Source: Virgibacillus sp. SK37 (GTDB lineage: Bacteria > Bacillota > Bacilli > Bacillales > Amphibacillaceae). From it: a stretch of DNA of 64,000 nucleotides. Positions 22,483-30,777 of the stretch are shown piece by piece; position 1 is the first letter of the stretch; the number at the start of each line of letters is the position of its first letter. Below the pieces are notes generated by a model. The model saw only the letters and a program-made list of their open reading frames with translations, was not told the origin of the DNA and made no database searches. The stretch spans positions 2,580,213-2,644,212 of the forward strand of contig NZ_CP007161.1 in assembly GCF_000725285.1 (NCBI RefSeq), given 5' to 3'. The position numbers and the translations under genes are program-made.

Positions 22483-22498
22483 TGTGATTCGCATCACA
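22483..22498. promoter_or_regulatory. Fnr/Crp-type operator upstream of nirK
   Basis: TGTGATTCGCATCACA is a perfect TGTGA-N6-TCACA dyad, the B. subtilis Fnr recognition pattern. Its position relative to the putative -10 fits a class II activated promoter. Confidence 0.72.
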
Positions 22499-22540
22499 CT
22501 TCATTTGTGTTTATATGAACAATCTATGTCTGACATAAAG

Positions 22541-22554
22541 ACAGTAAATACTGT
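22541..22554. promoter_or_regulatory. Second dyad upstream of nirK
   Basis: ACAGTAAATACTGT, a perfect 14-bp palindrome, centred about 98 bp upstream of the inferred nirK start. No regulator is assigned. Confidence 0.4.
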
Positions 22555-22640
22555 ATAAATAGGATAAATTAGCAACTTTCCGTGTTACTGTTTGTGAATA
22601 ATTCACATTAATAACGTTTGAAACTAGCTAAGTTGCCAAT

Positions 22641-22678
22641 TAAAAAGGTAATTCCATGGTCAACCATAGAATTACCTT
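22641..22678 (-). terminator. Terminator after minJ
   Basis: Stem AAGGTAATTC(C)ATGG / CCAT(A)GAATTACCTT with loop TCAA, then U5 on the minus strand, about 15 bp after minJ. Confidence 0.82.
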
Positions 22679-22692
22679 GGGTAAATAATATG

Positions 22693-23865
22693 TTAGTTAC
22701 TTAATAGCTTTTTCTTCCTGTAGGGATCTGCGGCAAATACTACCCCTAATTCATGATGGTCCCCTTCATATAAAGCACCTTGTACAAAACGGTTTTCTCC
22801 ATTGAAATCTATTACTTCCAATTTGAAAAAGGCTCCACTCTGCTGGAGTGAATAGTAAAACTCTTCAAAGCCACTGACTCTGAATCCATTCACTTTGGTA
22901 ATAATTTCACCAGGTAGAATTTCAAGACGTTCAGCAGGAGTTTCAGGGATAATTGCTAATACTTTAAGCCCTGCCTTTGTACGTTGGAAGAAAGGTTGAG
23001 CTAATCGATCAGCAGCTCTGAATCTGTAGTTGATTAATTCTCTTCCAAGAATTGATAAAACTACTGCTCCCAGAGAGAACCAAGCCTGGAATATACTCCC
23101 AATAGCCAAGGCCAGGACCAAAACTCCTAAGAGGATCACTTGTTTAGCCAAACGGCGTGCCGCATTTGCAGGAGCATTACCTAATACAACTTGTTCAAAT
23201 CCGATTAATAAAGGAAAAAGCACAAGGCTATAGGTTGTTTCACCAATAGAAAAATATGGCCAATATGGTGCAAAAGGTGTAATTAATCCCGCTGGAACAA
23301 GTGTAAAAAAAGGAATTATACTTAATTTTTTTAAACGGTGCAGACCAATCCAACCACCCCTATTACCTTTTATAAGCTCAGGGTAGGATTCCTGCTTCCT
23401 CGTTTTCCATATCAAGACCCCTTCTGCAATTAATCCTATACCCAATAGAATAACGATTACACTAAAACTAATGTCGGAAATTAGTTGAGTTTTCTCCTTT
23501 AGAAATGGGAAAAACAATAAAATTACATAGGTTAAGCCAATGGTGTAGCTTGGTGATAGTAACGAAAATTTGCCAGTAATACTTAAAAGTATAATTACAA
23601 TACTAATAAAAAGCATTACCTCGTAAGACAATACCATTCCTGTTCCTAAAAAGATCAAAGAAAAAATCACACCAAATAATAAAGAGAAAAACAATGTATT
23701 CTTCCACTCAGAAAAAGCATCATAGATTTTAATACCGAAATTTTTTCTTTCTTGTTTAATTCGCCTGTAACCTGCTAATAACACAAGGAACAGACTCCAA
23801 TACAGCAACGGTTGGAGAAAAAGTTTAGCTAAACCCTTCCCTAGTTCAATTGCCCACATGTTCAT
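22693..23865 (-). CDS. minJ: Cell-division topological determinant MinJ
   Basis: 390 aa: about seven to eight membrane segments from residue 15 to 280, then a C-terminal PDZ domain (FFQRTKAGLKVLAIIPETPAE split; LEILPGEIITKVNGFRV). In B. subtilis MinJ (YvjD) bridges DivIVA and MinD at poles and septa. Located beside ctpB as in B. subtilis. Low sequence similarity is usual for this family, so the name rests on architecture and position. Confidence 0.85.
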   Translation of the reverse strand: MNMWAIELGKGLAKLFLQPLLYWSLFLVLLAGYRRIKQERKNFGIKIYDAFSEWKNTLFFSLLFGVIFSLIFLGTGMVLSYEVMLFISIVIILLSITGKFSLLSPSYTIGLTYVILLFFPFLKEKTQLISDISFSVIVILLGIGLIAEGVLIWKTRKQESYPELIKGNRGGWIGLHRLKKLSIIPFFTLVPAGLITPFAPYWPYFSIGETTYSLVLFPLLIGFEQVVLGNAPANAARRLAKQVILLGVLVLALAIGSIFQAWFSLGAVVLSILGRELINYRFRAADRLAQPFFQRTKAGLKVLAIIPETPAERLEILPGEIITKVNGFRVSGFEEFYYSLQQSGAFFKLEVIDFNGENRFVQGALYEGDHHELGVVFAADPYRKKKLLSN

Positions 23866-23945
23866 TGCTTCATCACCTTCTCTGTTAAACTACCTTCTTG
23901 TATTATTCGATAGTTATCGACTTTTTTCCTGCAATATTTTGTGTT

Positions 23946-23975
23946 AAAAAGCCGCGGTTTCAGCCGCGGCTTTTT
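23946..23975. terminator. Bidirectional terminator after ctpB
   Basis: AAAAAGCCGCGG, loop, CCGCGGCTTTTT; strong GC stem with A/T runs on both sides, 3 bp from the ctpB stop. Confidence 0.92.
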
Positions 23976-23977
23976 GC

Positions 23978-25438
23978 TTATTTATATAAAGCTTTCAGTG
24001 CTGTTTCCAACTGGATGTCATCTTCTCCATTACGTATTTTTTCTACAACCTTTGTCTCCAGCAAGCCAGCTGTCTTATCATCAACTTCTCCAGTTACATT
24101 TATATCGTTTTCCTGTTGAAATGTTTTCACAGCTTTTGCTGTTTCTTTACTATAGTAGCCATCTTCTCTTCCTGGATCGTAACCTAAACCAGAAAGCATT
24201 TTTTGGATATTCCCAATTTTCTCATCTGATTGATCAAATCCAAATGGGTCGTCAATCTGAATAGGATTAGAATAATAGTAATCAGGTTGTTTCTTTTCGA
24301 TTGTTGGTACTACTCCCTTTTCATTGATCCAATTTCCTTTTGGAGAAAGCCATTTATAGAAAGTAAGCTTAATGGTACTTCCATCTCCTAATGGGACTGC
24401 TTGTTGTACTGTTCCTTTACCAAAACTTGTTTGGCCTACTACGTCATAGCCTGCTTCCTTCATTGCCACAGCCAAAATTTCCGAGGCAGATGCACTACCT
24501 TCATCTACTAGTACGGTTATTGGATACTCTTTCTTTTCTTTTAACTGAGAATAATAAGGTGTTTTATCACCATTTTGATCTTCAATCTGCAAGTATGGCA
24601 TATCTTCAGGTATAAATAGTTTTAGCATGTCTTCGACAACATTAAGTAAGCCACCTGGATTCCCTCTCACGTCGATAACTAAGCCTTCAATTCCCTTTTT
24701 CTCAAGACTATCCAGTTGTTCTGTAAACTCCTCAGCAGTGTGCTCAGAGAAGTTAGTCACTTCCAGAATTCCAGTTTTTTTACCATTGACTGTTTGCACG
24801 TCATTATATACTGTTTCAACCGGAATAGTATCACGTACAATAGTTACATCAAAAGGTTCTGAAGCTGCAGCTCGTTTAACCTCTAAGACAACCTCTGAAC
24901 CTTTTTCCCCTCGTATCTTTGCAACAGCCTCGTTTAAATCCAAGCCTTCCAAGCTTTTCCCATCTACAGATAAAACTTGGTCATTTGGCCGGAGTCCCGC
25001 CTTTTCAGCAGGCGAATCTTTAATTGGGGCCACGATGGTCACTTTCCCTTCAACCATGCTGACCTCCGCTCCAATTCCTTCAAACTCTGCTTCTATTTGT
25101 TCATTGAAATCCTTCATGGATTCTGCATCCATATAAGAACTAAAAGGATCCTCAAGGGTTGTTAACATACCTTGAATGGCCCCTTCAATCAACTGTTTGT
25201 CATCAACATCTTTTAAATAATTCTGTTTGATTAAGGTATATGCTTGTACAACTTTCTGCATATCTTGCGGAGCTGATGCTGCTTCTTCATCAGATTTTTC
25301 TGTGGTTTGATTATTCACACTTTGTTCAATGGTTGACTCTCCTTGATTTGCAAGCTTTACACCCGTATAGGCTCCAGCAAATCCTAGAAACAATGCTGCC
25401 AGCAGCAAAAGAACTATTTTCATTTTTCCTAATTTCAT
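23978..25438 (-). CDS. ctpB: Carboxy-terminal processing protease CtpB (S41)
   Basis: 486 aa. N-terminal signal anchor, PDZ domain (about 115-200), S41 protease core with the GSASASEI nucleophile region (314-321) and FGKGTVQ carrying the catalytic lysine (341), then a C-terminal peptidoglycan-binding domain 1 (SGLGYDPGREDGYYSKETAKA). In B. subtilis CtpB cleaves SpoIVFA in the forespore intermembrane space to trigger sigma-K; vegetative roles are also possible. Placed between minJ and the M23 hydrolase. Confidence 0.93.
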   Translation of the reverse strand: MKLGKMKIVLLLLAALFLGFAGAYTGVKLANQGESTIEQSVNNQTTEKSDEEAASAPQDMQKVVQAYTLIKQNYLKDVDDKQLIEGAIQGMLTTLEDPFSSYMDAESMKDFNEQIEAEFEGIGAEVSMVEGKVTIVAPIKDSPAEKAGLRPNDQVLSVDGKSLEGLDLNEAVAKIRGEKGSEVVLEVKRAAASEPFDVTIVRDTIPVETVYNDVQTVNGKKTGILEVTNFSEHTAEEFTEQLDSLEKKGIEGLVIDVRGNPGGLLNVVEDMLKLFIPEDMPYLQIEDQNGDKTPYYSQLKEKKEYPITVLVDEGSASASEILAVAMKEAGYDVVGQTSFGKGTVQQAVPLGDGSTIKLTFYKWLSPKGNWINEKGVVPTIEKKQPDYYYSNPIQIDDPFGFDQSDEKIGNIQKMLSGLGYDPGREDGYYSKETAKAVKTFQQENDINVTGEVDDKTAGLLETKVVEKIRNGEDDIQLETALKALYK

Positions 25439-25555
25439 ATTTCCACCTCAATCATTATGTTGAATGCACATGTACACTAAAAAAGCATATCACTTTCCTC
25501 TACATATGACTATGTTTATTACTTAGTTTATGTAATTATATCATAATCTTTCCTA

Positions 25556-25588
25556 TGAAAAAGAGACATCACAATATCGTGATGTCCT
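25556..25588. terminator. Terminator after the M23 peptidase gene
   Basis: GACATCAC, 6-nt loop, GTGATGTC with A- and T-rich flanks, 15 bp after the stop codon. Confidence 0.85.
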
Positions 25589-25602
25589 TTTCTTTAATCA
25601 AA

Positions 25603-27030
25603 TTAATTTAAGTAGTTTAATGGATTGACAGAATTGCTCTTCGAAGCATTCCAACCGCCTTTATGAACTTCAAAATGAAGGTGCGGACCTGTAGAACCAC
25701 CTGTATTACCAGTAGCACCAATAGTTTGTCCTTGGCTTACTACGGCACCTGCAGAAGTGGAGATTCTGCTAAGGTGTGCATATAACGTGGTGTAGTTCGT
25801 TCCATTAATACTATGTGAAATCATAATTGTGTTTCCATACCCATTCATCCATCCTGCACGGATAACTACTCCTGAGGCAGCTGCTTTTAATGTAGTTCCA
25901 GTACCAGCTCCTATATCCATACCAGCATGAAGTTTCTTTGTTCCGTAAATTGGATGAATTCGATATCCATAATCAGAAGTCTTGGGACCGGCAGCTGGCC
26001 AGATGAAAATACCTCCACCGCTATTTGAGCTTGAACTTGCACTTGAGCTTGTACTGCTTCCTGAATTGGAATTAGAGCTTGAGTTCGAACTAGATTGTGA
26101 GCTACTTGATTTTCTTTTAGCAGCAGCTGCCGCCTTTCTTTCTCTCTCTTTTCTAGCGGCTTCTTCTTTAGCAAGTTGTTCCAATTTGCCTTTTTCTGAT
26201 TCTGCCAGACGTTTTGCTTTTTCAACCGCAGATGCTTGAGCAGCAAGAATTTCCTGTTCATCTTCAAGGCTTACTTTATACTCTTCCAGGTCAGAATGTT
26301 CTTCTTCCAGCTTAGCCATCAATGATTCTCTTTCTTTCATTTGGCTATTTAAATCACCTTTTAATGCAACAAGCTCTTTCTTTTGATCTACAAGAGATGC
26401 TTTTTTAGCTTCTACTTCTTTTTTGCTGTTTTCTACTTCAGCTTTATTCTTTTCTAAAGAAAGCTTATCTGCTTTTTGTTCTTCCATAATAGATTTATCC
26501 TGATCCATAATGGCATTAACCGCAGAAGATCTGCTAATAAAATCACCAAAACTTTGTGAACCTAGAATAACTTCTATGTATTTCATGTTGCCGCCATTTT
26601 TTTGAATGGCACGCAAGCGATCTTTAAGTAGTTCATTACGCTTTTTAATTCGCTCTTTTAACACTTTTATTTCTTTTTTTAACTCTACTATTCTATTCTT
26701 TAATTCATCAATTCTATTATTTGTTTCGCTTATTTCATTTTCCTTTGTTGAGATTTTACTTTTTGTATCGTTTAACTTTTCATCAATTTTTTGGATTTCC
26801 TGTTCTACGGAACTCTGTTCATCCAAGTTTTTATTTATTTTTGATTCCGTACTTTTCTTATCACTGGAAATGTTACCCTGTTTTTCATTCAATTCCTGCT
26901 TTTCTTTTTCCAGCTCATTAATCTTATCATTCAATCCATTTATTGATTCCGCTGATACTGAAGTTACCGTTCCAATACTTAGAGATAATACTAAAACCGT
27001 GGTCATTCCGAACGAAAAGATCTTCTTCAT
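25603..27030 (-). CDS. Secreted coiled-coil M23 peptidase (EnvC/CwlO-like activator or hydrolase)
   Basis: 475 aa. Signal peptide MKKIFSFGMTTVLVLSLSIG ending VSAES, then about 250 residues of charged coiled coil (30-285), an Ala/Lys-rich then Ser/Asn-rich linker (290-345), and a C-terminal LytM/M23 domain with the zinc ligands in KLHAGMDIG and HLHFEVHKGG. M23 enzymes cut peptide crosslinks of peptidoglycan. The coiled coil resembles the N-terminal part of PcsB, CwlO and EnvC, which FtsEX controls. It lies directly downstream of ftsEX, which suggests it is the partner here. Confidence 0.85.
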   Translation of the reverse strand: MKKIFSFGMTTVLVLSLSIGTVTSVSAESINGLNDKINELEKEKQELNEKQGNISSDKKSTESKINKNLDEQSSVEQEIQKIDEKLNDTKSKISTKENEISETNNRIDELKNRIVELKKEIKVLKERIKKRNELLKDRLRAIQKNGGNMKYIEVILGSQSFGDFISRSSAVNAIMDQDKSIMEEQKADKLSLEKNKAEVENSKKEVEAKKASLVDQKKELVALKGDLNSQMKERESLMAKLEEEHSDLEEYKVSLEDEQEILAAQASAVEKAKRLAESEKGKLEQLAKEEAARKERERKAAAAAKRKSSSSQSSSNSSSNSNSGSSTSSSASSSSNSGGGIFIWPAAGPKTSDYGYRIHPIYGTKKLHAGMDIGAGTGTTLKAAASGVVIRAGWMNGYGNTIMISHSINGTNYTTLYAHLSRISTSAGAVVSQGQTIGATGNTGGSTGPHLHFEVHKGGWNASKSNSVNPLNYLN

Positions 27031-27096
27031 TACCCGTGTTCCCCTTCCCTGTGTTTAAAAATATTTTATCTTTGATGCTATCAACAACTGTTGTTA

Positions 27097-27990
27097 TTAA
27101 ACTTTTAAAAACTTACGGACACTCATTACGCTTCCCCATACACCGATCAATGCACCAATACCTAATATGATAAGGGATAACTGCCATGCAAACGGGTTAA
27201 ATGGCAATAACTCAACAAAGCTATAATTAATTCGTTGGCTAATATTGTTTTCTAAATAGTAATAGCCACCTAAGATAACAGCAATCGGAACTACAGCTCC
27301 TAAAATCCCGAGTAAGAGACCTTCAATAAAAAATGGCCATCTGATAAAGCCGTTTGTTGCTCCTACTAGTTTCATAATGCCAATTTCTCTGCTTCGTGCC
27401 ATAATCGTAATCTTAATTGTGTTGGAAATTAGGAATATTGCTGTAAAAACTAATCCAACGATTAGCACAAGCCCGATCGTTCTGGCATATTTATTAAACT
27501 CAAAGAGTCGTTCGACGACCCCTTGTCCATAATTAACTTCCTGAACTCCTTGCAGATCAGAAATTTTATCAGCAACTTTTATTGTATCTTGTGGCTCTTT
27601 TGTTTTGATAATGTAAACATGGTTCAATGGGTTGTCCTGTTCAAATAGCTGCCAGGATTTCCCTTCCTCTCCCATGCTGTCAACTAATTCAGACAACTGC
27701 TCATCTTTGGAAGAAAAAACGACTGAATCCACGCCATTCATCTGTTTAATTTTATCTCCTATAGTTGTTATCTGATTTTCTTCAAGCGTTAGTTCAAGTA
27801 AAGCGTTTATTTCCACATCTTCTTCTATGTTGTCTGCCATCTGGTTTAAGTTAAGCATTAGAGCTAGAAAGGCACCGACCAAGATAAGTGTAGTCGTTAC
27901 TGCGCCTACGGAAGCTACCGTCATCCATCCATTTCTTGCTATATTTTTAAACCCTTCCCGAAGATGTCGTCTCACTGTTCTAAATTTCAT
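27097..27990 (-). CDS. ftsX: Cell-division ABC transporter permease FtsX
   Basis: About 297 aa, four membrane segments with a large extracytoplasmic loop between the first two, and a C-terminal FtsX/MacB permease domain (ARSREIGIMKLVGATNGFIRWPF). Start taken at [14 protein letters not shown], preceded by GAGGTGAA and overlapping the ftsE stop by 11 bp; an ATG at 28014 would overlap more and has a weaker site. With FtsE it transmits ATP-driven signals to a secreted peptidoglycan hydrolase. Confidence 0.95.
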   Translation of the reverse strand: MKFRTVRRHLREGFKNIARNGWMTVASVGAVTTTLILVGAFLALMLNLNQMADNIEEDVEINALLELTLEENQITTIGDKIKQMNGVDSVVFSSKDEQLSELVDSMGEEGKSWQLFEQDNPLNHVYIIKTKEPQDTIKVADKISDLQGVQEVNYGQGVVERLFEFNKYARTIGLVLIVGLVFTAIFLISNTIKITIMARSREIGIMKLVGATNGFIRWPFFIEGLLLGILGAVVPIAVILGGYYYLENNISQRINYSFVELLPFNPFAWQLSLIILGIGALIGVWGSVMSVRKFLKV

Positions 27991-28666
27991 AGCCGTATTC
28001 ACCTCGGTGCTCATCTCTCACAATAAGTCCATCCTCTATTGCAATGACTCGTTTTTTAATCGTATTAACAATTTCTTTACTATGTGTTGCCATTATTATG
28101 GTTGTTCCACTGGAGTTAATCTCTTCCAGTATTTTCATGATTTCCCATGAAGTGTCAGGATCAAGGTTTCCAGTCGGTTCATCTGCAATAACAATTTTAG
28201 GTTTGTTGACAATTGCGCGGGCAATGGACACACGCTGTTGCTCACCCCCGGACAGTTCATCTGGGATAAACCGTGCCTTATTTTTCAGACCGACGAGTTC
28301 CAGTACATCCATTACTAGTTTGCGGATATTTCGTGGAGATTCTTCAATTACTTCCAGTGCAAAAGCAATATTTTCATATACTGATAGTTTAGGTAAAAGC
28401 TTAAAATCTTGAAAGACAACACCAATATCTCTTCTAAGAAAAGGTACTTTTTTTTCCTTTAAATTACTCATATCAATATCATTTATCATAATTGTTCCAT
28501 TTGTTGCTTTAGCTTCACGATACATTAACCTAATAAACGTTGATTTACCCGCACCACTCGGGCCAACTATGTATACAAATTCGCCTTGATCTATTTCAAC
28601 ATTAATACCATTTAAGGCTGTAACCCCATTTGGATATGTTTTATGAACATCTTTCATTAATATCAT
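27980..28666 (-). CDS. ftsE: Cell-division ATP-binding protein FtsE
   Basis: About 228 aa ABC ATPase: Walker [10 protein letters not shown] (35-43), signature [15 protein letters not shown], Walker [28 protein letters not shown] is the standard N-terminus and is preceded by AAAGGTGAT; the reading frame extends 78 bases upstream but without a ribosome-binding site. Pairs with ftsX through overlapping ends. Confidence 0.96.
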   Translation of the reverse strand: MILMKDVHKTYPNGVTALNGINVEIDQGEFVYIVGPSGAGKSTFIRLMYREAKATNGTIMINDIDMSNLKEKKVPFLRRDIGVVFQDFKLLPKLSVYENIAFALEVIEESPRNIRKLVMDVLELVGLKNKARFIPDELSGGEQQRVSIARAIVNKPKIVIADEPTGNLDPDTSWEIMKILEEINSSGTTIIMATHSKEIVNTIKKRVIAIEDGLIVRDEHRGEYGYEI

Positions 28667-28985
28667 ATAAAAATCACCTTTAATTTTATTGTCGTGCCAA
28701 GTCTTTTCACTGAAAAAGATTGCTCCACTTTTTGAAGGAAGCAATCAAAAGATTTCTTATACATTATAACATCTTTCGCCAGTTTTTTTAGACATAAAAT
28801 TGTTACATTTGTGTTTCAAAGGTGTCCTTAATTGAAATATAATTGGTTTTTTTGTAAGAAAAAGGAATTAATTGTTAGAGGTTAATACAAACCTGTAACA
28901 TTAGAAAGTACTAAAAAAGGAGGTAATATGAACTAACGGGGGTGAGGTGATCAACTGTTTAATTATGTCTATAAAAAAGTAAAAG
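28667..28985. other. ftsE upstream intergenic region
   Basis: About 320 bp. AT-rich with candidate minus-strand promoter sequence near ftsE. On the plus strand it has a strong ribosome-binding site AAAGGAGG followed by ATG AAC TAA, and a second GGGGGTGAG preceding GTG with 11 codons. Neither is convincing as a gene (see findings). Confidence 0.4.
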
Positions 28986-29013
28986 TCTGACTTTGATAAG
29001 CCAGACTTTGTTT
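28986..29013 (-). terminator. Terminator after cccB
   Basis: AAAGTCTG, 13-nt loop with extra pairs, CAGACTTT, then a U-rich stretch on the minus strand; just past the cccB stop. Confidence 0.78.
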
Positions 29014-29025
29014 GGATATTAAAGA

Positions 29026-29388
29026 TTATTTCTTTTCAGCTAACCAGTTAGCTAGTAAATCTACGTCATCACCTGATACCAATCCTGCAGGCATACTTCC
29101 TTTACCATTTTTAATAATATCAGCAATTTCATCTGCAGAATATTTAGAACCAACTTGTGTTAGATCTGGTCCTGCTCCACCGGAAAGATCTGCACCATGA
29201 CATGAAGCACAATTGCTTTCAAATACTTCTTCTGCAGCTGCGGAATCTACAGAACCACCTTCAGAAGATTCTTCTGTTGCATTATCACCAGCGTCTTGTT
29301 GTTCGTCTGAACCACCTTCGTCACCGCCGCCACATGCAGCTAGTACGATAGCAGTACCAAATAGAATTGTTAGTAACCATTTTTTCAT
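29026..29388 (-). CDS. cccB: Cytochrome c-551 lipoprotein
   Basis: 120 aa. Lipobox VLAAC (Cys19), a Gly/Asp/Glu/Ser-rich acidic linker to about residue 50, then a class I cytochrome c domain with heme site CASCHG, and a distal Met in KGSMPAG. Membrane-tethered electron carrier on the outer face, related to B. subtilis CccB. It could serve a terminal oxidase or NirK in this window; the latter is only an inference. Confidence 0.92.
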   Translation of the reverse strand: MKKWLLTILFGTAIVLAACGGGDEGGSDEQQDAGDNATEESSEGGSVDSAAAEEVFESNCASCHGADLSGGAGPDLTQVGSKYSADEIADIIKNGKGSMPAGLVSGDDVDLLANWLAEKK

Positions 29389-29608
29389 AACTTAAATCCC
29401 CCTAACGCAAAATTTAGTTTAATGACTATCATAATTTATTATAACCCTTTTCCAAAGAAATAAAACCCCTTTTAAAACGTGCCGTTAACGTTATCAGCAC
29501 TGTAATATAGGCAAATCAATGATATTGCCAGTTTGTGTCAATTCAGTGAAATTATTCTTCATAGTCATTAGTGTGATATATTTCATAGTTTGTGCACAGA
29601 AGATTTTT

Positions 29609-30713
29609 TTATCCATTAATTTTTGAGCGCAAAAATGCATCAATAAATGGGTCAATATCTCCATCCATAACTCCTTGAGCATTCCCAACCTCTACATTCG
29701 TACGATGGTCCTTTACCATAGAATATGGGTGAAAGACATAGGAGCGAATTTGACTTCCCCAACCAATTTCTTTCTGCTCTCCTCGTATCTCATCAAGTTC
29801 CTTCTGTTGTCGCTCAATTTCCAGCTGATAAAGTTTAGATTTTAACATTTTCATTGCTGCTTCCCTATTTTTAATTTGGGAGCGCTCATTTTGACAAGTA
29901 ACAATTACATTTGTAGGTATGTGAGTGATGCGTACAGCTGAATCCGTTGTATTCACGTGCTGCCCCCCTGCACCACTCGCCCGATACGTATCTATTTTAA
30001 TATCTTCTGTTTTTACATCGATATCCACATCATCTGTCAATTCTGGCATAATTTCACAAGATACAAATGACGTATGTCTACGTCCAGATGAATCAAATGG
30101 AGAAATACGGACTAAACGATGTACGCCTTTTTCAGCTTTCAGATAACCATACGCATTATGTCCTTTAATAAGTAATGTAACGCTTTTAACCCCTGCTTCA
30201 TCACCAGGAAGGTAATCAAGCGTTTCTACTTTAAAATCTTTACTTTCTGCCCAACGTTGGTACATACGAAGAAGCATACTTGCCCAATCCTGGGATTCAG
30301 TCCCGCCTGCTCCCGGATGCAATTCTAGAATAGCGTTGTTTGCATCATAAGGCTCACTTAATAGCATTTGTAATTCAAAATTATTTATTTCCTTTTTTAT
30401 AACATTTACATCTTCATTTAATTCATCAAACAATTCCTTGTCATTTTCTTCCTTAACAAGCTCAAAGGTCACTTCCAGATCTTCAAGGCGCTCTTCAAGA
30501 TCTTCAAAGTTGGTAACATATCCCTTTAGCCCATTTACCTCACTAATAACTTTTTGAGCTTCATCCTGGTTATCCCAGAATGATGGTTCAGACATGTTTA
30601 ATTCCAGTTCTTTAATTCTTGCTCTCTTTTCATCTAAGTCAAAGAGACCCCCTAAAGTCTTCAATTCGTTTTAACATTTTATCTAACTCACTTCTAATTT
30701 CTACCAATTCCAT
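29609..30713 (-). CDS. prfB: Peptide chain release factor 2 (programmed +1 frameshift)
   Basis: The open frame of 351 codons from 30664 lacks the true N-terminus. A zero-frame segment begins at ATG 30713 ([20 protein letters not shown]), runs 25 sense codons and stops at UGA (30639-30641) in the context AGGGGG-UCU-CUU-UGA-C. Ribosomes slip +1 at CUU and continue GAC TTA GAT GAA. This is the autoregulated RF2 site found in most bacteria. GGQ is in [18 protein letters not shown]. Full product about 367 aa. It terminates at UGA and UAA. Downstream of secA, as in B. subtilis. Coding is join of 30642-30713 and 29609-30640 on the minus strand. Confidence 0.96.
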
Positions 30714-30741
30714 TTTCTCACCTCTTCACTATATTTAAAGC

Positions 30742-30775
30742 ATGAAACACTCCCATCATAAGAGGAGTGTTTCGT
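30742..30775 (-). terminator. Hairpin between secA and prfB
   Basis: 10-bp stem GAAACACTCC/GGAGTGTTTC with a 10-nt loop, but no clean U-tract after it on the minus strand. Probably an attenuating or processing hairpin that lets part of the secA transcript reach prfB. Confidence 0.55.
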
Positions 30776-30777
30776 GT

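Noticed and set aside
29494..29688. Minus-strand frame overlapping the prfB end
   Set aside because: Overlaps the prfB 3' end in another frame and lacks coding features.
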